Source: Streptomyces stelliscabiei
GTDB lineage: Bacteria; Actinomycetota; Actinomycetes; Streptomycetales; Streptomycetaceae
DNA: 64,000 nucleotides
Assembly (NCBI RefSeq): GCF_014873495.1
Contig: NZ_JADBGF010000001.1
Location: 8,742,001-8,806,000, forward strand
Direction: 5' to 3'
The notes under the pieces are model-generated. The model saw only the letters and a program-made list of their open reading frames with translations. It ran no database searches and was not told where the DNA came from. A program made the position numbers and the translations under genes. Shown here in pieces: positions 17,292 through 26,154 of this stretch. The stretch's first letter is position 1. Each line of letters starts with the position of its first letter.

Positions 17292-19078
17292 GCCTTTCCG
17301 AGGAGCTGGGCGAGGGCGCCGCGCAGGGCCGCCTCGGGCTCGTCGGCGAGGCTCATCGAACGCCAGGCGACGTGTTTGTCGGGGCGCACCAGGATCGCGC
17401 CGGACTCCTCGACCTCGCGCAGCTTGGCCCAGTCGTAGTAGAGGTCCGTCACCTCGCGGCCGGGGCCGATCACCACGGCTTCGAGCGGGATGACGAGGTC
17501 CTGCGCGACCTTCTCGGCGGCAGCGGCCCAGTCCTCGCCGGCGATGCCCGTGATCAGGGTCCAGCGGGTGTAGGGCGCGAGGTCCATCAGGGCGAGCTTG
17601 GTGACGTTGTCGCCGACCCAGGCGTGCGGAAGGTGCGCGCCGGGGCTGGTGGACATGACGTGGTAGAGGTCCTCGTCCCTGCTCGGGGCGGGGCGGGTGC
17701 CGTCGGAGACGACGGCGGCGGACTCGTAGAACTGGCCGAGTTCGACGCCGTGCGCGTTGAACTCGTAGTGCTTGGTCTCCATCGCCGCCACCAGCGCGGC
17801 CCGCTTGGCCGCGCCCTCGGGGGTGTTGGCCTTGCGCTCCTCGATCAGGGCCCGCATCTCGTCCTCGTCCTGGGCGTCAAGGACGCCGAGGGCCTCGAAG
17901 AGGTCGACGAACTCGCGGCTGGACCTGTTGGCGCGGGTGACGATCCGCTTCGCGACAGGCGCCCGCTCCACCGAGTACGTCTCCAGCAGCGACGGGTCGG
18001 CCTGGCCGCGCAGCACGGCCGCGAGCTTCCAGGCGAGGTTGTAGGAGTCCTGGACGCTGGTGTTGGAGCCCAGGCCGTTGCTCGGCGGGTGGCGGTGGAC
18101 GGCGTCGCCCGCGCAGAAGACACGGCCCTTGTGCAGGCGGGTGGCGTACATCTCGTTGTTCCCCCAGAGGCTGGTGCCGGTGATCTCGACCTCGAGGTCG
18201 GGGATCCCCAGCAGCTGCCGCACGATGCGGATCGCCTCGGCGTTGTCGACCACGGGGGGCTCGGAGTCGATGTCGTAGCCCCACACGATGAGCCACTCGT
18301 TCCACGGGCGGACCATCCGGACCAGTCCGGCGCCGATACCGCCGACGTTGGCGCCCGGCTGGATCACCCAGTACAGGACCGAGGGTCGGTGGCCGACGTA
18401 GGACGTGATGTCGGCCTTGAAGGTGATGTTCATCGAACCGGCGATGTCCATCGCGCCCTCGTAGGGCAGGCCTATGTCCTCGGCGACCCGGGAGCGGGCG
18501 CCGTCGGCGCCGATGAGGTACTTCGCCCGGATGTCGTACTCCTGGCCGGTGAGCCGGTCACGGACCCGGACGGTGACGCCCGTGTCGTCCTGCGTGTGCG
18601 CGAGGTACTCCGTGGAGAACCGGGTCTGGGTGCCGCGGACGGTGGCGTTCTTGACGAGGATCGGTTCGAGATAGGTCTGCGGGATGTCGACGGTGAGGCA
18701 GGGCGAGGCCAGCCGGTAGTCCGCCTCCCGGTCGGGCCGGGTCCCCCAGGTGTGGATACGGCCGATCTCCTCGCCCGCGATGGAGGTGCAGAAGACGGTG
18801 TCACCGACGAGGTCGTGGTCGGTGGCGTCGGCCAGCACCTGGTCCTCGATCCCCATGTCGCGGTAAATCTCCATCGCCCGCTGGTTGGTGATGTGCGCCC
18901 GGGGCGTGTTCGCGGTCCACCGGTACTTGGTGATCACGATGTTGTCGATTCCCAGGGTCGACAGGAACAGCGCCGCCGAGGCGCCGGCCGGGCCGGAGCC
19001 GACGATCAGGACATCGGTCTCGACGTGCGACGATGCCGGAAGTTCGGTCTCGCGTTGACCGTCGTTGAACTCGGGCAT
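17288..19078 (-). CDS. FAD-dependent phenol hydroxylase, resorcinol/TfdB type
   Basis: A 596-residue class A flavoprotein monooxygenase. Motifs: dinucleotide fold VGSGPAGASAA (about 27-37), the DG motif LIGADGARSRVAEDIG and the FAD ribityl motif FCAGDAVHRHPP, followed by the thioredoxin-like C-terminal domain of phenol hydroxylase-type enzymes. Closest in build to 2,4-dichlorophenol 6-monooxygenase and to resorcinol hydroxylases. With the two downstream genes it would convert resorcinol (or a related phenol) to hydroxyquinol. It is the first gene of the operon, 126 bp after the AraC gene on the same strand. The phenolic substrate is inferred from operon content. Confidence 0.85.
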   Translation of the reverse strand: MPEFNDGQRETELPASSHVETDVLIVGSGPAGASAALFLSTLGIDNIVITKYRWTANTPRAHITNQRAMEIYRDMGIEDQVLADATDHDLVGDTVFCTSIAGEEIGRIHTWGTRPDREADYRLASPCLTVDIPQTYLEPILVKNATVRGTQTRFSTEYLAHTQDDTGVTVRVRDRLTGQEYDIRAKYLIGADGARSRVAEDIGLPYEGAMDIAGSMNITFKADITSYVGHRPSVLYWVIQPGANVGGIGAGLVRMVRPWNEWLIVWGYDIDSEPPVVDNAEAIRIVRQLLGIPDLEVEITGTSLWGNNEMYATRLHKGRVFCAGDAVHRHPPSNGLGSNTSVQDSYNLAWKLAAVLRGQADPSLLETYSVERAPVAKRIVTRANRSSREFVDLFEALGVLDAQDEDEMRALIEERKANTPEGAAKRAALVAAMETKHYEFNAHGVELGQFYESAAVVSDGTRPAPSRDEDLYHVMSTSPGAHLPHAWVGDNVTKLALMDLAPYTRWTLITGIAGEDWAAAAEKVAQDLVIPLEAVVIGPGREVTDLYYDWAKLREVEESGAILVRPDKHVAWRSMSLADEPEAALRGALAQLLGKA

Positions 19079-19204
19079 GGGGTCCCTCGCCTTCTTCTCG
19101 CGGTGCGCTGAAGGCAGCTTGCCCCCGGATTCGGCCGCATCCGGCGGGACGGGGTGGAGGACGGCCGAAATCCGTATGTCGGCGCTGTTTCCCTTGCGCT
19201 TCGT

Positions 19205-20149
19205 TCAGTCGCGCTTCGCTGCGGTACGGCGCAACTCGCCCGCCGTGACCCCGAATCGGGCGTGGAAGGTCTGTGAGAAGTGAGCGACCGAGCTGAATCC
19301 ACACATGGCCGCCACCGACGCCGTGCGCGATTGGGCGGCGTCCGGTCCCGTCAGCACGCCGTAGGCGAGTTCGAGGCGCCGTCCCAGCACGTAGCGCGGA
19401 AACGTGGTGCCTGCCTCCGCGAAGACACGGGTGAGCTGACGGACGCTGATGCCGACCGCTTCGGCGACCTCGGGGGCCGACAGGCGTGGATCACGCAGTT
19501 GCTCCTCGATGCGGGCGCACGCGAGGGCGCGGTGCACGACGGGCCTCCGGGTGGCACCCCCGCTCACGAGCGCGGACGCCAGGTCGACGATCGCCTGCTC
19601 GTCGGGCCGGATCGCGGCCTCGCCCCCGACGGAGCGGCCGACCAGGCGGGCGAGCGCGCGGCCGTAGGGGTTCGCTTCGCTGCTGCGGACGATGAGCGGT
19701 TCTCCGAGTGCGGCCCGCTCCGGCAGCGCCTCACGATGCACCCGTACCGCCAACTCGTCCAGACCCTGGCCGAAACCGCGGACGAAGCTTCCGTCCGCGT
19801 CACAGACCACGACGTCGCCGGGACGGACGACCTGGCGTCGGCCTGCCTGCTGGAACAGCGCCTCCCCGCGCAGGGAGACGTAGACGGCGACGGAGCCCGT
19901 CGGCCGCCGTTCGACGAGGTCGGCGGAACGCTCCACGACGTGGGCCGTGGCGCAGACGCGCGCCAGATGGACCCGCCCGAGGGCGAGGTTGTCCTCGCGG
20001 GCCCGGAAGTCCTCACCGCCCGGTGTGCGGCACTTCAGCGCGATCAGGGCGTCGGCGTTGTGCTCCTCCCAGGCCCGCAGCCGCTCGGCCGGCGGCACAT
20101 GAGCCGTCGAGAACGCCTGCGCCGGGCGGGGCGCCGCTGCGGGGTGCAT
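19205..20149 (-). CDS. AraC-family transcriptional regulator
   Basis: A 314-residue activator-type regulator with an N-terminal cupin-like sensor domain of the AraC-binding-like (AraC_binding_2) kind and a C-terminal double HTH: LSAPEVAEAVGISVRQLTRV about residues 225-245 and VAAMCGFSSVAHFSQTFHAR about 278-298. It is directly upstream of the hydroxyquinol operon and transcribed in the same direction, so it is the likely pathway-specific activator; readthrough could also couple them. The inducer would be a phenol such as resorcinol; this is inference. Confidence 0.85.
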   Translation of the reverse strand: MHPAAAPRPAQAFSTAHVPPAERLRAWEEHNADALIALKCRTPGGEDFRAREDNLALGRVHLARVCATAHVVERSADLVERRPTGSVAVYVSLRGEALFQQAGRRQVVRPGDVVVCDADGSFVRGFGQGLDELAVRVHREALPERAALGEPLIVRSSEANPYGRALARLVGRSVGGEAAIRPDEQAIVDLASALVSGGATRRPVVHRALACARIEEQLRDPRLSAPEVAEAVGISVRQLTRVFAEAGTTFPRYVLGRRLELAYGVLTGPDAAQSRTASVAAMCGFSSVAHFSQTFHARFGVTAGELRRTAAKRD

Positions 20150-20252
20150 GGCTCCGAGAGTAAGACCGTCAACCCGGATTCCCGACCCTTCGGGCGAAGA
20201 AGGCGTTGAACCAAGTCATGACGGGCCTCGATCGAGCCCTCAAGGGTCTCGG

Positions 20253-20640
20253 TCAGGCCTGAACCGTGAGTGCGGCCATCGCACGATCGAGCAGCAGTGA
20301 TGAGGGCACCGTGGCCTCGCACGCCACCCAGGCTGCGACGGCCGCGTCGAGGCAGGCGAGTGTGGATCCGACCAGGGCGTCCGACCGGGGGTCCGTGAAG
20401 CCGTCTGCGCCATCGCTCAAACGGCGGGAGACCTCCGGCAACAGGGCCTCGTGCCAGCTCAGCTGTTTCTCCCAGTAGCGGGCACGCAGTGACGGGGTCT
20501 CTCTGATCATCCGCAGGTGGCGGAGCGACTCCTGCGGTGCCTCGTCCCACGCCCCGGTGATGACGTGGAACGTGTGCCGAAGTGCCTCCCAGGGCGTCTC
20601 ATTCTCGGGCTGGGAGGAGAGGACGTCGGCGATGTCGCGG
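20253..20640 (-). pseudogene. TetR regulator lacking its DNA-binding domain
   Basis: About 125 codons encode a typical MftR-like TetR ligand-binding domain: ETPWEALRHTFHVITGAWDE, ESLRHLRMIRETPSLRARYW and VPSSLLLDRAMAALTVQA at the C-terminus. The HTH half is absent: upstream the frame runs antisense through an unrelated NAD(P)-binding gene fragment. The break is near position 20640, where the divergent neighbour is also truncated. Confidence 0.7.
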
Positions 20641-20649
20641 ACTCGGTCA

Positions 20650-21170
20650 CCGACCGAAACGGTGGTACGCGAATCCGTCCCGCAGTGGACGATCCTGCGC
20701 GCCGCCCGGTCGCGCAGAACTTCACCGAGGACGTCTTCCTGGAGCCGGTCAGGGCCGGAAACCTGGCACTGCCCTCCGCCGAGGGACGCGAGGCGTTCAT
20801 CGACGTCGCCGACATCGCGGACGTCGCCGTCGCCGCGCTCACCAGCGACGCCCACACGGGCCGCGTGTACGAACACCGGGCCAGAGGCATTCTCCTTCCG
20901 CACCATCGCCTCCCTCATCTCCGAAGCGACGGGACGCGAGATCCACTGCACCCCGGTCGACCGCGCCACGTACCTGGACACCCTCGTCCAGCAGGGATTC
21001 CCGGACGAGGCCGCCCAGGCGGTCACGAACCTGATGGAGTCGATCGCCCACGGAGTCGGCGACAGGGTCACCGACGACGTCCGGCGGGTTCTGGGCCGCC
21101 CGCCGCGTCTCTTCGCCGACTACGTCAAGGAAGCGGCCGCATCGGGCGCGTGGGTTCCTGGCGGAACGGC
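20650..21170 (+). pseudogene. NmrA-like NAD(P)-binding protein, truncated and frameshifted
   Basis: The C-terminal two thirds of an NmrA-like atypical SDR (azoreductase or NAD(P)H-sensing type) can be read by changing frame twice: ETVVRESVPQWTILRAA, then NFTEDVFLEPVRAGNLALPS with EGREAFIDVADIADVAVAAL, then FSFRTIASLISEATGREIHC and RPPRLFADYVKEAAASGAW. The N-terminal Rossmann glycine motif is missing. It is divergent from a TetR gene broken at the same junction, so one deletion across the shared promoter region probably destroyed both genes. Confidence 0.7.
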
Positions 21171-21215
21171 CGGTCGTCGCCGCGTGAGGCGGACGGCGGG
21201 AACCGGCAGCACGGC

Positions 21216-21600
21216 ATGTCGCCGCCGGGACGGCTCTCGGAACCGCGTAAGCGCGAGATCTACGAAGCCGTCCTCGAGCTCCTGTGCGAGGTGGGCTACC
21301 AGGGCCTGTCGATGCCGGCGCTCGCCGCCCGGGCACGCAGCCCTGCCACCATCTATCGCCAGTGGCAGGGCAAGGCGGGACTGGTGATCGCCGCGCTGAT
21401 CAACCGTCAACCCGAACTGGCGGCGGATGTCGACACCGGTTCGCTCGCCGGCGATCTGTACGCGCTCGTGCGTCGGCTTCCGGACGTCGCATCGGGAGAG
21501 ATCGAGCTGATGGCGGCGCTCGCGCATGCCGCCATGCGTGAGGAAGACGTCGCGAAAGCGATGCGCGACGCGCGAAGGGCCACCCGTGTGGGTAGCCCTT
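21216..21600 (+). pseudogene. TetR regulator truncated at its C-terminus
   Basis: Begins well with an HTH domain (YQGLSMPALAARARSPATIY, then RQWQGKAGLVIAAL) and a partial ligand-binding domain (DVASGEIELMAALAHAAM), about 125 credible residues. Beyond MRDARRATRVG the frame enters a strong hairpin and then antisense of the MarR gene, so some 60-70 C-terminal residues are lost. The DNA-binding part could still be made, but dimerisation is doubtful. Confidence 0.65.
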
Positions 21601-21602
21601 CG
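21573..21602. terminator. Strong hairpin, likely terminator of MarR gene
   Basis: CGAAGGGC (21573-21580) pairs with GCCCTTCG (21595-21602), with an inner ACCC/GGGT pairing and one mismatch. It lies about 20 bp beyond the MarR stop on the minus strand and marks the point where the truncated TetR frame loses homology. No T-run is seen, which is common for Streptomyces terminators. Confidence 0.6.
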
Positions 21603-21621
21603 CTGACGATCGTCATCTCGG

Positions 21622-22137
21622 CTAATCCGTCTGTGGCACGAAGGCCGGCGGAAGGCACGCCGAGATCTCCGGACGTTCCAGCAGCGGCGCCAGTGCCTTG
21701 GCCAGCTGCTCCTGGTCTGCGGCGGGGAGCGTTTCGAGGAAGCGGTCGATGACGCTCCGGTTCACGGCTTCGAACCCTCTGATGGCGGTACGGCCGTCGT
21801 CGCTGATCCTGATCCGCTTCATCCGCCGGTCGGTCGGATCCTCGCGGCGTTCGATGAAGCCGCGGCGCACCAGACCGTCCAGAGACCGGCTGATCGCCCC
21901 GAGGGAGATCATCGCGAACTCGGCCGCCTCCTTCACGCTCAGCTCGGTGTCGATCTCGTCGAGGTGGTGCAGCACTCGGATCTGGGTGGTTGTCAGCTCG
22001 AGTGCGTCAACGGTGTCGAACACGTTGACCGTCGCCTCCCGCCCGAAGTAGGCGATGAGGGCGAAGAGGCTCGTCGACAGATCGGGTCTGGCGACCTCGC
22101 CGGACCCGGATGACCCGGTACCGATTGATGCGTGCAT
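21622..22137 (-). CDS. MarR-family regulator, module A copy 1
   Basis: A 171-residue winged-helix regulator: LTTTQIRVLHHLDEIDTELS, recognition helix in FAMISLGAISRSLDGLVRRG and wing FIERREDPTDRRMKRI. It is clearly paralogous to the MarR protein encoded about 4 kb away. The ATG used here overlaps a 27-bp palindromic operator-like site; a TTG 36 bp upstream is a possible alternative start. The gene lies just downstream of the ThDP decarboxylase gene on the same strand. It likely autoregulates and, because the same site recurs in two other places, may control both catabolic modules. Confidence 0.85.
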   Translation of the reverse strand: MHASIGTGSSGSGEVARPDLSTSLFALIAYFGREATVNVFDTVDALELTTTQIRVLHHLDEIDTELSVKEAAEFAMISLGAISRSLDGLVRRGFIERREDPTDRRMKRIRISDDGRTAIRGFEAVNRSVIDRFLETLPAADQEQLAKALAPLLERPEISACLPPAFVPQTD

Positions 22138-22160
22138 GCACGCAATTATTGCAGGCGTGC
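22134..22160. promoter_or_regulatory. MarR operator-like site at MarR copy 1 start
   Basis: A 27-bp imperfect palindrome with outer arms GCAYGC/GCGTGC and core GCAATTATTGC. It matches the site before the second MarR gene at 22 of 27 positions, differing mainly in the centre. It overlaps the proposed ATG. Confidence 0.65.
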
Positions 22161-22191
22161 CGCGGGGCTTCAACTACGACAGCGTTGATCC

Positions 22192-23772
22192 TCACCCGGC
22201 GACGTCGAGTTGCAGCACCAGCGGACTCGTGCGCGTCCGCAGGCCCGGGAGGATCTCCTTGAGCAGTGCGTCGAGCTCTTTGCGTGTGCTGACGGAGTAC
22301 GCTTCGCAGCCGAAGCCGGCGGCGAGCGCGGTGGCGTCGAGTTCGGGGAATCCTCCCCATGGCCCCTTCCCGCCGGCGTTCGCCGCGAGCCGATCCATCA
22401 CGGCGTATCTCCGGTTCCTGACGACCACGGCCAACGCGCCGATGCCGTAGTGGGCCGCAGTCCACAGCGCTTGCACGGTGTACGCTGCGGAGCCGTCGCC
22501 GAGCACTGCCACGACGGGTCTGTCGGGCAGGGCCATGCGAAGCCCGATCGCGCCGGCGAGACCGAAACCGAGCCAGCCGGATCCGTTGCTCACGAAGGAC
22601 AGCGGGGTGGTGGCGGGAATCGCCTCGACGAGTTCCAGGCGGGTGGACGGCGACTCTTCGACGAGGATCGCGTCCTTGTCCAGGTGCTCGGCCAAGGTCG
22701 CGAACGCCGCGGCCGGTGTGAGCTCCGCCGAGCCGTTGACCACGGCGGCCGGTCGGCTCCGCCAGGGCCCGGGCGTCCGCGCCCGCAGAACGGACGCGAG
22801 GGTGCTGCAGGTGCTCGCGAGATCGCCGAGTACTGCCACGTCGCATCCGCTGCGGTGGGCCTCCTCGGGAACGGACGTCAGAACCGCGAGACGGGTGCCG
22901 GCTGCGTAAGTCGGTACCGCCTCGTCGTACAGGTAGCCGCGCAGCATGCTTGCGCCGATCGCCAGGATGGCGTCGTGCCCGTCGAGTGCCGAACGCACGG
23001 CGCCGCGCTGCCACGGGAGATCCCCGCGGTACGCGGGGTGGTCGTGCGGGAAGCCCTGACGGCTGGCAAACGGTTCCTGCCAAACGGGACAGCCGAGCCG
23101 CTCGACGAGAGTGACGACCTCGTCCCACGCGCCGTCGATCGCCGCTCCGGAGCCGATGACGGCGACCGGATTGACGGATTCCTCGAGGAGGGCGACGAGC
23201 GGCTCGAGCTGATCGGGCGTCACAGTCCGTCCTAGCACGACGGTGCGCGGGGCTCCGGTCGCCAGCGGATCAGCCGGTTCGGACCAGTCGCTGAGCGGTG
23301 CGACCACGACGGCCGGACCAGCACCTGCTGCGGCCTCGTGATGAGCACGGGCGACGGCCGCGGGAAGATCCTGCGGCCGGGCCGGTGTCGTGGACCAGAC
23401 TGCGTAGTCTCCCAGCAGGTTCTCCAGGCCGCTGGCGCTGAGGAACGGACCGCCGGCGATGTGGCGCCGGTCCTGCTGTCCGACGAGCACCACGAGCGGG
23501 ACCCGCGCGGCATGGGCATTGGACAGGGCACCGACGGCATTGCCGAGGCCGGCGGACGTGTGCAGGTTCAGCAGCGCCGGTTTGCCGGTTCCCATCGCGT
23601 AGCCCGTGGCGATTCCGGCGATCGCGCCCTCGTGCAGGCCGAGCACGTACCGGAAGTCGGCGGGAAGATCGGTCAGGAACGGGATCTCGGTGGACCCGGG
23701 ATTCCCGAACACAGTGGTCGATCCGAGGTCGCGCAGGACATCGAGAGTCGTGTCGCGCACCGAAAAGGTCAT
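22192..23772 (-). CDS. Benzoylformate decarboxylase-like ThDP enzyme
   Basis: A 526-residue thiamin-diphosphate decarboxylase. It matches benzoylformate decarboxylase closely at the N-terminus (STTVFGNPGSTEIPFLTDLP, then RYVLGLHEGAIAGIATGYA), with the ThDP-activating Glu at about 48, Ser about 27 and His about 68 (NLHTSAGLGNAVGALSNA), and an active-site His in FPHDHPAYRG. The ThDP/Mg motif is GDGSAAYTVQALWTAAHYG. It would decarboxylate a 2-oxo acid, possibly an aryl one, to an aldehyde. Its ATG overlaps the SDR stop by 4 nt; it is the last gene of the ADH-SDR-decarboxylase operon, so the aldehyde/alcohol chemistry is probably sequential. The exact substrate is unknown. Confidence 0.82.
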   Translation of the reverse strand: MTFSVRDTTLDVLRDLGSTTVFGNPGSTEIPFLTDLPADFRYVLGLHEGAIAGIATGYAMGTGKPALLNLHTSAGLGNAVGALSNAHAARVPLVVLVGQQDRRHIAGGPFLSASGLENLLGDYAVWSTTPARPQDLPAAVARAHHEAAAGAGPAVVVAPLSDWSEPADPLATGAPRTVVLGRTVTPDQLEPLVALLEESVNPVAVIGSGAAIDGAWDEVVTLVERLGCPVWQEPFASRQGFPHDHPAYRGDLPWQRGAVRSALDGHDAILAIGASMLRGYLYDEAVPTYAAGTRLAVLTSVPEEAHRSGCDVAVLGDLASTCSTLASVLRARTPGPWRSRPAAVVNGSAELTPAAAFATLAEHLDKDAILVEESPSTRLELVEAIPATTPLSFVSNGSGWLGFGLAGAIGLRMALPDRPVVAVLGDGSAAYTVQALWTAAHYGIGALAVVVRNRRYAVMDRLAANAGGKGPWGGFPELDATALAAGFGCEAYSVSTRKELDALLKEILPGLRTRTSPLVLQLDVAG

Positions 23773-24722
23773 GAGGGGCTCCCGGGGATGCCGAGCGCGA
23801 GTTCTCCGGTGCCGGGGACGAAGCCCGGAGGCGGTCCCAGCCAGAATCCCGACTCGGGTGGATCGGCGAGGTCTTGCGCCGCGGTCCGGTCGACGACGGA
23901 TTCCCATGCGTCGGCGACCTCGTCGACGGACGGGGCGGTGAGGCGGACGCCGTCGGTCTGGCGGTAGAGCACCTCGTGCAGGTGTCCCTCCTCGGCGACG
24001 ACGTTCTTTCCCGATGCGGGGCAGTCGGGATGGACGAGGTAGGCGGCGATGGGCGCGACGCGGTCGGGCGAACGTCGCTCGATGACCTCCGGACTGAGCG
24101 GCGGGATGTCCGCCAGGCGCGCCGACATCGTGAGCGCGCCGGGGGAGAGGGTGTTGACGGCGATGCCGTCCTGCGCGCCCTCGAAGGCGAGGGTACGCGT
24201 GAGCCCCCAGATTCCGGATTTGACGGCACCGTAGACCGAGCCGTAGCCCGCGCCGAGCATCGCGCCGGACGTCGTGTTGAGGATGCGGCCGCCTCCGTTG
24301 CGCAGGAGATGCGGCCACACGGCCCGGCACATCCAGATGGTGCCGTAGAGGTGGACGTCGATCATGCGCGTGATCTCGTCGGGCTGCAGTTCGAGGAACT
24401 GGGCGAAGCGCATGACACCGGCGTTGTTGATGAGCGCGTCGACCCGGCCGTACGCGTCCAGCGCCGTGGCTACGACTGCGAGCGCACCGTCCTCGGTGGC
24501 GACCGAGTGCGTGTCGACGACCGCCGTGCCGCCGAGGTCGCGTATCTCCTGCACGACGGTCTCCGGGTGTGCGGCGAACGTTCCCTTGCCGTCCGGTCCG
24601 ACGCCTAGGTCGTTCACGACTACGCAGGCGCCAAGTCGAGCGAGAAGAAGAGCGTAGGAGCGGCCCAGGCCCGGGCTACCGCCGGCACCTGTGACGATGA
24701 CAACCTGACCATCGAAGTTCAC
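23769..24722 (-). CDS. Long SDR oxidoreductase, MFE2-like, module A copy 1
   Basis: A 317-residue short-chain dehydrogenase with the extended glycine motif VTGAGGSPGLGRSYALLLA, the VVVNDLG block typical of multifunctional-enzyme-2 hydroxyacyl-CoA dehydrogenase domains, NNAG, the catalytic Ser in NTTSGAM and YGAVK (Tyr-x3-Lys). A C-terminal extension of about 60 residues ends GFWLGPPPGFVPGTG. The start is GTG; the Met further upstream lies in unlikely sequence. Its stop overlaps the decarboxylase start. Three paralogues occur in this window, each next to an ADH-like gene, implying a shared two-step oxidation or reduction. Substrate unknown. Confidence 0.82.
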   Translation of the reverse strand: MNFDGQVVIVTGAGGSPGLGRSYALLLARLGACVVVNDLGVGPDGKGTFAAHPETVVQEIRDLGGTAVVDTHSVATEDGALAVVATALDAYGRVDALINNAGVMRFAQFLELQPDEITRMIDVHLYGTIWMCRAVWPHLLRNGGGRILNTTSGAMLGAGYGSVYGAVKSGIWGLTRTLAFEGAQDGIAVNTLSPGALTMSARLADIPPLSPEVIERRSPDRVAPIAAYLVHPDCPASGKNVVAEEGHLHEVLYRQTDGVRLTAPSVDEVADAWESVVDRTAAQDLADPPESGFWLGPPPGFVPGTGELALGIPGSPS

Positions 24723-24795
24723 TTGTCTGTTTCCTTTGCCGAGGGCGTCATCGCCACGGGTTGGCGGGCACCGTATTCGTGCTTGATCATGCTTG

Positions 24796-26053
24796 TCAGT
24801 GCTTCGGTACGATCGCCGCGCCGAGCACCGAGCGGTCGGACACGTCGGCCATCGCCGCGGCCGCGTCTTCGAGCCGGTACGTGCGCTCGGCGAGTTTCGC
24901 AAGGTCGAACACGCCGCGCTCGGCGAGCTGCACCAGCCACGGAAGGTCGCGCGCCATCAGCGCCGATCCCTGCTGGCACGGATGGATCGTGCGTCCCGCG
25001 ATGACTGCGAACTCCGCGAGCGGGAACGAGACGCGGGCGAAGGGGTCTGACGAGATGCCGGCGAGGACCAGATGCCCGCCGAGGCCGGTCATCGCCCATG
25101 CCTGCTCGATGCCGCGTGCGTCGCCGGACGCGTCGAAAACGAAATCTGCGCCCCCGGCGAACAGGGCTCCGCCGCCATCATCGATCTTCCGCACCTCGGC
25201 GACGGGGTCGACGGCTCCGGGATCGAAGACATCGTTCGCGCCGAACCGCTCTGCGGCGGCGCGGCGCTGCGGGAGCGGGTCCACGGCCACGATCCTGGAG
25301 GCTCCCGCGAACCGTGCCGCCTGCACGTAGCCGAGTCCGATCGGGCCGCACCCGACGACGGCGACGACGCTGTCCGGCGTGATCGGAGCGGTGATCAGCG
25401 CGGCGCCCGCCCCGGTGACGATGGGGTTTGCCACCAGTGCCAGCTGATCGTCGGGGAGATCCGTGTCGACCGGGGTGCAGTGGTACTCGGTGGTGATGGT
25501 GTGCTGTGCGAAGAGCCCGACGTTGCTGTTGCCGTGCACCGGCGTTCCGTCGGCCGTTCTCGCGTAGGCGCGGCCGAACGGGACGAGCTTCGCGCAGTAT
25601 TGCGGGAGGCCACGGACGCAATACCTGCAAGAGCCGCAGTTCGGCGTGCTCACCACGATCACGCGCTGCCCCGGCCGCACACGGTCGACCGCGGACCCGA
25701 CCGCCTCGACGACCGCGACGCCGCCGTGGCCGTTGACGAGGTGGGTGGGCATCGCCGGGCCGCCTACGTCGAATCCCGCGCCGCCGGGCGGCATGCTGGG
25801 CCCACCCGCCGGGGGACCCGGGGGCATACCAGGGGCCGCCGGGCGGCGGGCCCGGAGGCATTTCGGGACCTCCGGGCGGGGGGCCGGGAGACATGCCCGC
25901 GCCGTCCAGTGCCGGTGGTGCCAGCGGGATGTCGGCCGAGCCTACGTTGGCTGCGCTGACGCGCAGAAGCACATCGTTGGCCTGCAACTCGCCCAGTTCG
26001 ATTTCCTCGACCTGCAGGCCGGCCGGTGTCGAGATCGCTGCGATTGTCTTCAT
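24796..26053 (-). pseudogene. Zinc-ADH-like protein, frameshifted in Pro-rich loop
   Basis: Two minus-strand frames join into one medium-chain dehydrogenase of about 418 residues. The first (MKTIAAISTPAGLQVEEIEL ... SADIPLAPPALDG) runs into a repeat MSPGPPPGGPEMPPGPPPGG and then loses frame; the second resumes GGPSMPPGGAGFDVGG and continues through the structural zinc motif NCGSCRYCVRGLPQYC, the Rossmann motif VVGCGPIGLGYVQAAR and the normal C-terminus SVLGAAIVPKH. Deleting one base around 25832 (in ccctggtatg) restores GGPGMPPGPPAGG, so a single-base insertion in a proline/glycine repeat is the simplest reading. It could be a true mutation, a phase-variable tract or a sequencing error. It is divergent from the second MarR gene. 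Confidence 0.75.
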
Positions 26054-26093
26054 GGCACCTCCACGCCTATGGCATCGGCATCTTCGATAAACG

Positions 26094-26154
26094 CTTGCAC
26101 GCATGCAATGGTTGCATGCGTGCTTCTAACGTGCAACCATTGCATGCGTGCAAG
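26094..26154. promoter_or_regulatory. Large MarR operator dyad in divergent promoter
   Basis: Two exact 23-bp inverted arms, CTTGCACGCATGCAATGGTT plus GCA (26094-26116) and its complement (26132-26154), are separated by 15 bp. The left arm continues into a nested 27-bp palindrome (26097-26123). The dyad lies between the divergent ADH-like and MarR genes and overlaps the MarR GTG start. The same arrangement occurs before the module B monooxygenase gene. Confidence 0.8.

Noticed and set aside
17372..19111. 579-codon plus-strand open frame
   Set aside because: Antisense to the FAD hydroxylase with intact motifs.
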